The notes beneath the pieces are model-generated. The model did not search any database. It saw only the letters and a program-made list of their open reading frames with translations, and was not told where the DNA came from. Positions 56,876 to 64,000 of a stretch of 64,000 nucleotides of DNA are shown piece after piece (position 1 is the stretch's first letter; each line of letters begins with the position of its first letter). Made by a program: the position numbers and the translations under genes. The stretch lies in contig NZ_JACHOS010000008.1 in NCBI RefSeq assembly GCF_014199985.1, forward strand, positions 1 to 64,000, in the 5' to 3' direction. The stretch is from Methylorubrum rhodesianum. Its GTDB lineage: Bacteria > Pseudomonadota > Alphaproteobacteria > Rhizobiales > Beijerinckiaceae.

Positions 56876-57811
56876 ATGAGCGACCTCATCCTCAACGGCA
56901 TCAAGGTCGAGGACACCTTCGCCGAAGCCTTCGACGTCGCGGGCACCGCGATCATCGTCACCAACGACACGCCGAAATGGGCGATGATCGCGGCGACGGT
57001 GATGACGGGCTTCGCCACCTCGGTGATCGGCTGCGGCGCCGAGGCCGGCATCGACGCCGAGCTGTCGCCCGACGAGACGCCGGACGGACGCCCCGGCGTG
57101 CGCATCCTGCTGTTCGGCTTCGAGCCGAACGGGCTGAAGGATCAGCTGCTCAAGCGGGTCGGCCAGTGCATCCTCACCTGCCCCGGCACGGCCTGCTACG
57201 CCGGCGTCGAGGGACCGACCAAGATCAAGCTCGGCGGCGCGATCCGTTACTTCGGTGACGGCTTCGCCGTCGCCAAGCGCCTGCCGGACGCGCAGGGCAA
57301 GATGCGCCGCTACTGGCGCATCCCGGTCATGGACGGCGAGTTCCTGTGCGAGGATTCGACCCGGGCGGTCGACGGCGCGGTCGGCGGCGGCAACCTGCTG
57401 TTCCTCGGCCGCAAGCACGCCGACACGCTGATCGTCGCCGAGATCGCCGTCGAGGCGGCCAAGGCGATCCCCGGCGCGATCCTGCCCTTTCCCGGAGGCA
57501 TCGTCCGCTCCGGCTCGAAGGTCGGCGGCCGCACCAAGGGCATGATGGCCTCCACCAACGACGCTTACTGCCCGACGCTGAAAGGCCGGGCCGGCTCGGC
57601 GCTGCCGCCCGAATGCGGCGTGGTGCTGGAGATCGTGATCGACGCGCTGACGTCGCAAGCCGTCGCCGAGTCGATGCGCGCGGCGCTGCACGCCGCCACC
57701 GAGATCGGCGCGAAGTACGGCCTGGTGGCGGTCACCGCCGGCAATTACGGCGGCAATCTCGGCCGGCACCACTACCACCTGCGCGACCTGTTGGAGAAAC
57801 CCGCGGCATGA
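56876..57811 (+). CDS. fhcD: formylmethylofuran:H4MPT formyltransferase (complex subunit D)
   Basis: A 311-residue formyltransferase of the Ftr family. Features: LILNGIKVEDTFAEAFDVAGTAIIVT, GCGAEAGIDAELSPDETPDGRPGV, GQCILTCPGTACYAG, and GLVAVTAGNYGGNLGRHHYHLRDLL. It moves the formyl group from H4MPT to methylofuran. ATG 56876 gives the expected N-terminus; an earlier ATG 56849 overlaps the fhcA stop. The fhcC start overlaps its end by 4 bp. Confidence 0.95.
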   Translation: MSDLILNGIKVEDTFAEAFDVAGTAIIVTNDTPKWAMIAATVMTGFATSVIGCGAEAGIDAELSPDETPDGRPGVRILLFGFEPNGLKDQLLKRVGQCILTCPGTACYAGVEGPTKIKLGGAIRYFGDGFAVAKRLPDAQGKMRRYWRIPVMDGEFLCEDSTRAVDGAVGGGNLLFLGRKHADTLIVAEIAVEAAKAIPGAILPFPGGIVRSGSKVGGRTKGMMASTNDAYCPTLKGRAGSALPPECGVVLEIVIDALTSQAVAESMRAALHAATEIGAKYGLVAVTAGNYGGNLGRHHYHLRDLLEKPAA

Positions 57812-58605
57812 GCACGCTGAGACTGCGCGGTGATCTGCCGGAGCGGGTCGACCTTCTCAACATCACCCCGCTCGCCCTGAGCGGCTTGTCCGAGGCCGAG
57901 GCGGGCCGGCTCGCCATCGGCACCAGCCGCCGCGGCCTGACCCTCGGCGACGCGTTCGAGATCAAGCTCGACGGCTCCGACAGCCTCGTGATCGAGGGCG
58001 GCTCGTCCCGGCTCGACCGGGTGGGCGCGGCGCTCTCGCAGGGGTCGATCCGCGTCGAGGGCGATGTCGGCCAGCGCCTCGGCGAAGGCATGGCGGCGGG
58101 CACGCTCACCGTGACGGGCTCGGCCGGCCCCTATGCCGCCACCGGCGCCACCGGCGGCACCATCACCGTCGAGGGCGATGCCGGCGACCATGCGGGCGGC
58201 GCGGTCTACGCCGCTAAGGCCGGGCTCGACGGCGCGACGCTGATCATCAAGGGCGCGGCCGGCGACAGTCTCGGCGACCGCATGCGCAAGGGTATGATCC
58301 TGGCGGGCTCGGCCGGCGCCCACGCCGGCTCGCGCATGATCGCCGGCACCATCGTCGTGTCCGGTGCGCTCGGCGACCATCCGGGCTACGGCATGCGCCG
58401 CGGCACCCTGATCGCCGGAGGCCACGGCGCGCTGCTGCCGACTTTCGTCGAGACCGGCACGCCGGACCTCGTCTTCGTCCGTCTGCTCGCCCAGAGCCTC
58501 AAGCGCCTCGGCGCGGCCCAGGCCGACCTGCTCGGCGGCACGCTGCGGCGCTACTCGGGCGACCTCGCGACGCTCGGCAAGGGCGAACTGTTCGTGCCGG
58601 CCTGA
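57808..58605 (+). CDS. fhcC: formyltransferase/hydrolase complex subunit C
   Basis: A 265-residue right-handed beta-helix protein of the FwdC/GltB-C type. Repeating glycines are visible: GSIRVEGDVGQRLGEGMAAGTLTVTG, GGTITVEGDAGDHAGGAVYAA, GATLIIKGAAGDSLGDRMRKGMILAG and GTIVVSGALGDHPGYGMRRGTLIAG. Structural subunit of the Fhc complex. The ATG overlaps the fhcD stop by 4 bp; it is the last gene before the operon terminator. Confidence 0.95.
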   Translation: MSTLRLRGDLPERVDLLNITPLALSGLSEAEAGRLAIGTSRRGLTLGDAFEIKLDGSDSLVIEGGSSRLDRVGAALSQGSIRVEGDVGQRLGEGMAAGTLTVTGSAGPYAATGATGGTITVEGDAGDHAGGAVYAAKAGLDGATLIIKGAAGDSLGDRMRKGMILAGSAGAHAGSRMIAGTIVVSGALGDHPGYGMRRGTLIAGGHGALLPTFVETGTPDLVFVRLLAQSLKRLGAAQADLLGGTLRRYSGDLATLGKGELFVPA

Positions 58606-58620
58606 TCCGGCACGATTTTT
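58594..58620 (+). terminator. rho-independent terminator of fhcBADC
   Basis: A 7-bp stem GTGCCGG / CCGGCAC with loop CCTGAT is followed by GATTTTT. It overlaps the fhcC stop codon, an economical terminator. Confidence 0.8.
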
Positions 58621-58753
58621 CCGAACGCCGTCGGCAAGTCGCAGAAAAATGACTTGCCGGCCTGCCGGATTCTCCCACCTTGCCTCGGACCGAGGCGCGG
58701 GGCACCGATCCGGTCGTGCCGCCCGCGCCCTCCTCCGATCCGAGGCCGCGCGC

Positions 58754-58960
58754 ATGTTCCTGCTCCTGTCCGTCTGCCTGATCGCCCAGCCGGCGAAGTG
58801 CCACGACGAGCGGATCAACCTGACCTACGACAGTCCGAACCCGTTTCTGTGCCTGCGCAATTCGCAGAGCACGCTGGCGGCGTGGCAGGAGGAGCATCCG
58901 GATTATCACGTCAAGAGCTGGCGCTGCGCGCCCAAGGGCAGCCTGCCGAACGACCTGTAG
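58754..58960 (+). CDS. small exported protein, function unknown
   Basis: A 68-residue protein; from ATG 58754 a hydrophobic N-terminus MFLLLSVCLIAQPAKCHDE is followed by a mature region with PNPFLCLRNSQSTLAAWQEEHPDYHVKSWRCAPKG. Four cysteines could form two disulfides. Such CLxxSQ...A.W...P.y.v..W.C proteins are common in Rhizobiales as small exported proteins of unknown function. Single gene between fhc and the two-component pair. Confidence 0.7.
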   Translation: MFLLLSVCLIAQPAKCHDERINLTYDSPNPFLCLRNSQSTLAAWQEEHPDYHVKSWRCAPKGSLPNDL

Positions 58961-59066
58961 GCCGACCGGGACACGCCGGCCGGGACAAGCCGGCAATGCG
59001 AGCCGACTTGAGGCCCCGCCCCGGCGGTGACATGGTCCGGCCGCCGCCGCGGCGGAGAGGGAGACC

Positions 59067-60701
59067 ATGCGTTCGCTGAAAGTCCGGTTCGCCCTGCTGC
59101 TCGGCGGCACGGCGCTGCTCGCGCTGCTGGCGGCGGCGGGCGTGCTGTGGTCGATCCGGCTGACCGAGAACGTCATCGACCGCACGCTCGCCGCCCAGCA
59201 CCGGTTGGAGCTTCTCGCCGAACTCTCCGGGCGGCTGGCGCAGTACGGATTCGCCGCCATCGAGAGCATCGGCAACCCGGACGCGCCGCCCGAGGCCCTG
59301 TCGGTGACCCGCGACCGGGTCGACGAGGCGCTCAACCGGGTCGACGACGCCCTCGGCGCCGGCATGGCGACCAGTACCAACCTCGAGGACCGGATCCAGT
59401 ACGTCGCGCGGACCCGGCCGCTCGCCAATGTGCGCGCGGCCCGGGCGATGCTCGATCGGCAGGTCACGCTGGTACGGCGGGAGAGCGATCCCGATCGGCG
59501 CAAGACCTCGATGCAGGGCGCCCTCAACGCCTTCGGTGCGATGACCGGGCCGCCGCTCTCGCTGCTGGTCGAGGCCGAGCGGCGCAGCATGAATGCGGGT
59601 TCGGAGGCCGCCGCGACCCTGTCGCACCGGCTGACCGCCGCCGCCCTCGCGGCAGCGGTGCTGGCGCTCGCCTTCGTCGGGGTTCTCTACCGCTCGGTCA
59701 CCCGGCCGACCCTGGCGCGGATCGAGGAGATCCGCCGGGCGGCCGGCGCCGTCGGCAGCGGCGCGCTCGACACGCGGCTCTCGGTCGAGACCCGCGACGA
59801 ACTCGGGCTTCTCGTGGCGAACTTCAATCGCATGGCCGCCCGGCTCGCCCGCCGCGAGGGACGGCTCGCCGCCGACCGCGCCGCCCTGGAGGACACGGTG
59901 GAGGCCCGCACCGCCGACCTGCGCGCGGCCAACGCCCGGCTGGAGATGGTGGACCGCTCCCGGCGCCGCTTCTTCGCGGATGTCAGCCACGAACTGCGCA
60001 CGCCGCTCACCGTGATTCTCGGCGAGTGCGATCTCGCCCAGCGGACGGCCGAGCGCGCCGCCGGGCGGCCCGTCGATCACGGGCCCGTCTTCGCCACCAT
60101 CCGCAAGCGCGCCCAGCGCCTCAAGCGGCGAGTGGAGGATCTCCTGCGCGTCGCCCGCTCGGAATCGGGACAGATCGAACTCGACCGGCGCAGCGTGAGC
60201 GCGGTGGCGGTGCTCGGCGATGCCGTCGACAGCGCCGGCTCCGAGGCCGCCCGACGCCGGGTCGAGCTCGTGCTGGAGCCCGGCGACCGCGACATCGAGA
60301 TCAGCGCCGATCCGGAATGGCTGCGCCAGGTCGTCGAGAGCCTGATCGACAACGCCCTGCGCCACGCCACCGGGCTGAGCCGCATCACCGTCGGTCTGAG
60401 CGGGCGGGAGACCGCCCAGGGGCATCGGGCCCGCATCACGATCGACGACGACGGTCCCGGCTTTCCCGAGGACGCCGACGGCCTGTTCGAGCGCTTCCGC
60501 CGCGAAGCCCGGTCCGGCGAGGCGGGCTTCGGCATCGGCTTGGCTCTGGCGCGATGGGTCGTTGAACGCCATGATGGCGTGATCGGTCTCGGCAAGTCCG
60601 AGCATGGCGGCGCGCGGGTGGTCCTCGACCTGCCCGCGCTCGACGAAGGCGTCGGATCGGAGCAGACCGGGGCAGGACACGAGAGGATCGGCGCCGCATG
60701 A
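59067..60701 (+). CDS. mxbD: sensor histidine kinase, MxbD-like
   Basis: A 544-residue membrane sensor kinase with two membrane helices (about 9-30 and 190-212) enclosing a periplasmic helical sensor. A HAMP domain follows, then HisKA with the phosphoacceptor in FFADVSHELRTPLTVILGE (about 308), and HATPase with the N-box NALRHATGL, DDDGPGFPE and GFGIGLALARWVV. GGAGAGGGAGACC ribosome site. Next to pqqA this matches MxbD, which with MxbM controls methanol-oxidation genes in M. extorquens. It overlaps mxbM by 4 bp. Confidence 0.85.
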   Translation: MRSLKVRFALLLGGTALLALLAAAGVLWSIRLTENVIDRTLAAQHRLELLAELSGRLAQYGFAAIESIGNPDAPPEALSVTRDRVDEALNRVDDALGAGMATSTNLEDRIQYVARTRPLANVRAARAMLDRQVTLVRRESDPDRRKTSMQGALNAFGAMTGPPLSLLVEAERRSMNAGSEAAATLSHRLTAAALAAAVLALAFVGVLYRSVTRPTLARIEEIRRAAGAVGSGALDTRLSVETRDELGLLVANFNRMAARLARREGRLAADRAALEDTVEARTADLRAANARLEMVDRSRRRFFADVSHELRTPLTVILGECDLAQRTAERAAGRPVDHGPVFATIRKRAQRLKRRVEDLLRVARSESGQIELDRRSVSAVAVLGDAVDSAGSEAARRRVELVLEPGDRDIEISADPEWLRQVVESLIDNALRHATGLSRITVGLSGRETAQGHRARITIDDDGPGFPEDADGLFERFRREARSGEAGFGIGLALARWVVERHDGVIGLGKSEHGGARVVLDLPALDEGVGSEQTGAGHERIGAA

Positions 60702-61405
60702 CGACGCGCGTATTGATCGTTGAGGACGATATCGACATCCGCGGCATCCTGGCTCGCGGCCTGGAAGCGGAAGGATTCTCCGTCGGCGTCGCCGGCCGGG
60801 TCGAGGACGCGCTCAGCGCCGCCCGCGACGACGCGCCGGAGGCGGTGGTGCTCGACATCACCCTGCCCGACGGCTCCGGCCACGACGTCTGCCGATCCTT
60901 GCGCGAGGGCGGCTATCCTGGCGCGATCCTTTTCCTGAGCGCCCGCGACGAGGTGCGCGACCGGGCCGAGGGCCTCGCGCTCGGCGCCGACGACTACATC
61001 GTCAAGCCGTTCGTGTTCGACGAGCTGCTGGCCCGGCTCCAGGTCCACCTGCTGCGCCGCCGCGAGGCCGATACGCCGCGCACCGTCTTCACCGCCGGCC
61101 GTCTGACGCTCGACGTCAACATCCGCCAGGTCAGTTTCGGCGAGGCCTCGGCCCGCCTCACCCCGCGGGAGGCGGAGCTGCTCGCCCTGCTGATGCAGGA
61201 GGTGAACCGGCCGATCTCCCGCGGCGAGATCTTCGACCGCCTCTGGGCCGGCCAGGGCGGCCTCTCCCTGAACGTGGTCGACGTCTATGTCGGCTACCTG
61301 CGCTCGAAGCTCTCGGACTTCGTGCGGCTGGGCGGGCCGGTCATCGTCACGGTGCGCGGCAAGGGCTTCATGCTCGACCTGCGGGGCCAGGATTTCCGCC
61401 ACTGA
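60698..61405 (+). CDS. mxbM: OmpR-type response regulator, MxbM-like
   Basis: A 235-residue response regulator: REC domain with LIVEDDIDI (acidic pair), acceptor Asp in AVVLDITLPDGSG (about 52) and KPF Lys (about 102). A winged-helix DNA-binding domain follows, with ARLTPREAELLALLMQEVNRPISRGEIFDRLW and VDVYVGYLRSKL ... TVRGKGFML. OmpR/PhoB proteins bind tandem direct repeats. The next gene on the strand is pqqA, 235 bp on, with such a repeat in between. Confidence 0.88.
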   Translation: MTTRVLIVEDDIDIRGILARGLEAEGFSVGVAGRVEDALSAARDDAPEAVVLDITLPDGSGHDVCRSLREGGYPGAILFLSARDEVRDRAEGLALGADDYIVKPFVFDELLARLQVHLLRRREADTPRTVFTAGRLTLDVNIRQVSFGEASARLTPREAELLALLMQEVNRPISRGEIFDRLWAGQGGLSLNVVDVYVGYLRSKLSDFVRLGGPVIVTVRGKGFMLDLRGQDFRH

Positions 61406-61468
61406 CATCCCGCGGCTTTTCGCTCCGGCAACCCGGCTTCCGCCGAAAGTCTGACCGTCCGGCTCACG

Positions 61469-61488
61469 CGAACTTGGCTCGAACTTGG
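61469..61488. promoter_or_regulatory. tandem 9-bp direct repeat upstream of pqqA
   Basis: CGAACTTGG is repeated at 61469-61477 and 61480-61488, with an 11-bp start-to-start spacing. It lies 153-172 bp upstream of the pqqA start, downstream of mxbM. The geometry fits an OmpR-family dimer. The adjacent MxbM is a candidate binder, by inference. Confidence 0.55.
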
Positions 61489-61640
61489 GAAGAAACGGCA
61501 AGCTGGCTCTTGCAGGCGCGACCGGAATTGGCGATATACCTCCGGCGTGCGAAAACGAGTGCGTCGCCAGTATCTTACGATCCTCTTAATCAAGCGGGAT
61601 CGGGGGGTTCGGGCGTTCCATAAAGTCGAGGAGAGACACC

Positions 61641-61730
61641 ATGAAGTGGGCCGCCCCCATCGTTTCCGAGATCTGCGTCGGCATGGAAGTCACGAGCTAC
61701 GAGTCGGCCGAGATCGACACCTTCAACTAA
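61641..61730 (+). CDS. pqqA: PQQ precursor peptide
   Basis: A 29-residue peptide, MKWAAPIVSEICVGMEVTSY followed by ESAEIDTFN. The conserved Glu16 and Tyr20 of the E-V-T-S-Y motif are cross-linked to become PQQ. A GAGGAGAGACACC ribosome site precedes it. It is the substrate of PqqE. Too short to be found by usual gene-length cutoffs; matches M. extorquens PqqA. Confidence 0.98.
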   Translation: MKWAAPIVSEICVGMEVTSYESAEIDTFN

Positions 61731-61777
61731 GGTGATCTGAGCCGGGTCGGGGTTGCGGGCATCAGCGGGTTCTCACC

Positions 61778-62677
61778 ATGCATGTCGTGATCCTGGGCTC
61801 GGCGGCGGGCGGCGGCGTTCCCCAGTGGAACTGCCGCTGCTCCATCTGTTCCCTGGCCTGGGCCGGTGATCCCCGGGTCAAACCACGCACGCAGTCGAGC
61901 ATCGCGGTCTCCCCGGACGGGGAACGCTGGCTCCTGCTCAACGCCTCCCCCGACATCCGCCAGCAGATCCAGGCCAATCCGCAGATGCATCCGCGGGAGG
62001 GTCTGCGCCACTCGCCGATCCACGCGGTGCTGCTGACCAACGGCGACGTCGATCACGTCGCGGGCCTGCTGACCCTGCGCGAGGGCCAGCCCTTCACGCT
62101 CTACGCCACGCCCGGCATCCTGGCCTCCGTCTCCGACAATCGCGTCTTCGACGTGATGGCCGCAGACGTCGTGAAGCGCCGGACGATCGCTCTCGACGAG
62201 ACCTTCGAGCCGGTGCCCGGCCTCTCGGTGACGCTGTTCTCCGTGCCCGGCAAGGTGCCGCTCTGGCTCGAGGACGCCTCGATGGAGATCGGGGCCGAGA
62301 CCGAGACCACCGTCGGCACGATGATCGAGGCCGGGGGCAAGCGCCTCGCCTACATCCCCGGCTGCGCCCGGGTGACCGAGGAGTTGAAGGCCCGCGTAAC
62401 GGGTGCGGACGCGCTCCTGTTCGACGGCACGGTGCTGGAGGACGACGACATGATCCGCGCCGGCGTCGGCACCAAGACCGGCTGGCGCATGGGCCATATC
62501 CAGATCAACGGCGAGACCGGCTCCATCGCCTCCTTCGCCGATGTCGAGATCGGCCGGCGGGTTTTGATCCATATCAACAACACCAACCCGATCCTAGTCG
62601 AGGACTCGCCCGAGCGCGCCGGTGTCGAGGCGCGCGGTTGGACCGTGGCCCATGACGGCCTGACCCTCGATCTCTGA
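61778..62677 (+). CDS. pqqB: PQQ biosynthesis protein PqqB
   Basis: A 299-residue metallo-beta-lactamase-fold protein: MHVVILGSAAGGGVPQWNCRCSICSLAW at the N-terminus (GSAAGGGxPQWNCxCxxC signature), LTNGDVDHVAGLLTLREGQP and RLAYIPGCARVTEEL. PqqB has been shown to be a hydroxylase acting on the cross-linked precursor. Length is standard. The second gene of pqqABCDE, 47 bp after pqqA. Confidence 0.97.
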   Translation: MHVVILGSAAGGGVPQWNCRCSICSLAWAGDPRVKPRTQSSIAVSPDGERWLLLNASPDIRQQIQANPQMHPREGLRHSPIHAVLLTNGDVDHVAGLLTLREGQPFTLYATPGILASVSDNRVFDVMAADVVKRRTIALDETFEPVPGLSVTLFSVPGKVPLWLEDASMEIGAETETTVGTMIEAGGKRLAYIPGCARVTEELKARVTGADALLFDGTVLEDDDMIRAGVGTKTGWRMGHIQINGETGSIASFADVEIGRRVLIHINNTNPILVEDSPERAGVEARGWTVAHDGLTLDL

Positions 62678-62854
62678 TCGGACACGGGAACCGCGCGAAG
62701 GGTCCGGCCTGGAAATTTAGTGCCGGGCTGAATATGTTTTGCACGATACAATCGCGCGGTGTTCGCCCTGCCCAGGCCGGTGCGGGGGTCCATTTAGAAA
62801 AGCTCGAACGAGCCTCATCGGAAACGCGACTCGAAGCCGGGGAGACCGAACGCC

Positions 62855-63958
62855 ATGACCGCCCAATTCCCGCCGCCCGTCCCGGAAGCCGGCCAGCGCC
62901 TGCTGAGCCACGAGGAGCTCGAGGCGGCGCTGCGCGATATCGGCGCCCGGCGCTACCACAACCTCCACCCCTTCCACCGGCTGCTGCACGACGGCAAGCT
63001 CTCGAAGGATCAGGTTCGCGCCTGGGCGCTCAACCGCTACTATTACCAAGCGATGATCCCGGTGAAGGACGCCGCGCTGCTGGCCCGCCTGCCGGATGCG
63101 CAGCTGCGCCGGATCTGGCGCCAGCGGATCGTCGACCACGACGGCGACCATGAGGGCGACGGCGGCATCGAGCGCTGGCTCAAGCTCGCCGAGGGCGTCG
63201 GCTTCGCGCGCGACTACGTGCTCTCCACCCAGGGCATCCTGTCGGCGACCCGCTTCTCGGTCGATGCCTACGTCCACTTCGTTTCCGAGCGGAGCCTGCT
63301 CGAGGCGATCGCCTCCTCGCTCACCGAGATGTTCTCGCCGACGATCATCTCCGAGCGCGTCGCCGGGATGCTGAAGAACTACGACTTCATCACCAAGGAG
63401 ACGCTGGCCTATTTCGACAAGCGGCTGACCCAGGCCCCGCGCGACGCCGATTTCGCCCTCGACTACGTCAAGCGGCACGCCACCACGCCCGAGATGCAGC
63501 GGGCGGCCATGGACGCGTTGACCTTCAAGTGCAACGTGCTCTGGACGCAGCTCGATGCGCTCTACTTCGCCTACGTCTCCCCCGGCATGGTGCCGCCGGA
63601 TGCGTGGCAGCCGGGCGAGGGCCTCGTCACCGAGAACGCCCCCGCCGAGCCTGGCCCCGCCGCGACACCGACGGCCCAGCCCGCGGCCTTCTCGGGCAGC
63701 GACGTGCCGCGCCTGCCCCGCGGCGTGCGCCTGCGCTTCGACGAGGTCCGCAACAAGCACGTGCTGCTCGCGCCCGAGCGCACCTTCGATCTCGACGACA
63801 ACGCCGTCGCGGTCCTCAAGCTCGTCGACGGCCAGAACACGGTCTCGCAGATCGCCCACACCCTGGGCCAGACCTACGATGCCGACCCGGCCGTCATCGA
63901 GGCCGACATCCTCCCGATGCTGGCCGGTCTCGCACAGAAAAGGGTTCTGGAGCGATGA
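62855..63958 (+). CDS. pqqCD: fused PQQ synthase / PqqA-binding chaperone PqqC-PqqD
   Basis: A 367-residue fusion. Residues about 12-245 are PqqC, the oxygen-dependent final oxidase (RRYHNLHPFHRLLHDGKLSKDQVRAWALNRYYYQAMIP ... RVAGMLKNYDFI). After a Pro/Ala linker, residues about 280-367 are PqqD (RLRFDEVRNKHVLLAPERTFDLDDNAVAVLKLVDGQNTVSQIA), the carrier that brings PqqA to PqqE. PqqC/D fusion is known in Methylobacterium. A 177-bp gap precedes it. The ATG of pqqE overlaps its stop. Confidence 0.96.
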   Translation: MTAQFPPPVPEAGQRLLSHEELEAALRDIGARRYHNLHPFHRLLHDGKLSKDQVRAWALNRYYYQAMIPVKDAALLARLPDAQLRRIWRQRIVDHDGDHEGDGGIERWLKLAEGVGFARDYVLSTQGILSATRFSVDAYVHFVSERSLLEAIASSLTEMFSPTIISERVAGMLKNYDFITKETLAYFDKRLTQAPRDADFALDYVKRHATTPEMQRAAMDALTFKCNVLWTQLDALYFAYVSPGMVPPDAWQPGEGLVTENAPAEPGPAATPTAQPAAFSGSDVPRLPRGVRLRFDEVRNKHVLLAPERTFDLDDNAVAVLKLVDGQNTVSQIAHTLGQTYDADPAVIEADILPMLAGLAQKRVLER

Positions 63959-64000
63959 ATGCACCGACCCCCGCCCCCTCTCCCGCGGACGTGATTCCGG
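63955..64000 (+). CDS. pqqE: PqqA peptide cyclase, N-terminal fragment
   Basis: Only the first 15 codons are present (MNAPTPAPSPADVIP); the gene is cut by the window end. The ATG overlaps the pqqCD stop codon (ATGA). Identity rests on its position immediately after pqqCD, the usual place of the radical-SAM enzyme PqqE in Methylobacterium, and not on sequence motifs. Confidence 0.8.
   Translation, partial: MNAPTPAPSPADVIP

Overview
The window is about 70% G+C with dense, mostly alphaproteobacterial genes. It carries a pqqA-pqqB-pqqCD-pqqE run next to an MxbDM-type two-component pair, the tetrahydromethanopterin/methylofuran (H4MPT/MYFR) C1-transfer genes (fae, mtdB, mch, fhcBADC, mptG), and a lanmodulin gene beside a complete lut-type lanthanide transport cluster. 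Together these place it firmly in the Methylobacterium/Methylorubrum extorquens clade, a pink-pigmented facultative methylotroph chromosome. By memory, lanmodulin differs from the AM1 protein at a few positions, so this is probably a relative of AM1 and not AM1 itself.

Layout. 1-15.9 kb is ordinary chromosome: the 5' end of dxs, a secreted nuclease, ettA, deoB, an orphan peptide-type ABC ATPase, a molybdopterin oxidoreductase, a lytic transglycosylase, an esterase, a thioesterase, a BTLCP-family protein preceded by two perfect CtrA-type boxes, and a FIST/hybrid-kinase pair. 16-21 kb holds a comM-type ATPase, small exported proteins, the SRP RNA, dnaX and ybaB/ebfC. 21.5-28.1 kb is an exopolysaccharide cluster: chain-length determinant, Wza-like exporter, glycosyltransferase and priming glycosyl-phosphate transferase.

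28.1-38.0 kb, all on the minus strand, is the lanthanide region. lutA to lutG is one tight run: type I binding protein, YVTN propeller, cupredoxin-like protein, small exported protein, ABC ATPase, ABC-2 permease and exported protein. It is followed by the TonB receptor lutH, lanmodulin and a small exported protein. lutH and lanM each end in a clear hairpin.

38.2-58.6 kb is the H4MPT/MYFR island. Plus-strand genes cover the furan core and pterin steps (MfnB-like, MfnE-like, DHPS-like, DUF447), then two SRPBCC paralogues and a YVTN protein. A minus-strand block runs mptG, mtdB, ATP-grasp, mch, RimK-like ligase, CitG-like, fae. fhcBADC runs on the plus strand to a good terminator. 58.7-64 kb has a small exported protein, the MxbD/MxbM-like pair and pqqA-B-CD-E (pqqE cut by the window end).

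The parts form one physiological unit. Lanthanides imported by Lut and bound by LanM, plus PQQ, make active XoxF/ExaF-type methanol dehydrogenases. The resulting formaldehyde is captured by Fae and oxidised to formate by MtdB, Mch and Fhc. Notable signals beyond the known genes are two regulatory-looking direct repeats with the same 11-bp phasing (upstream of lutA and pqqA), the SRPBCC/SRPBCC/YVTN secreted trio, three copies of a 140-150 bp palindromic element (one forming the N-terminus of a protein), and a divergent gene pair whose start codons are 15 bp apart.
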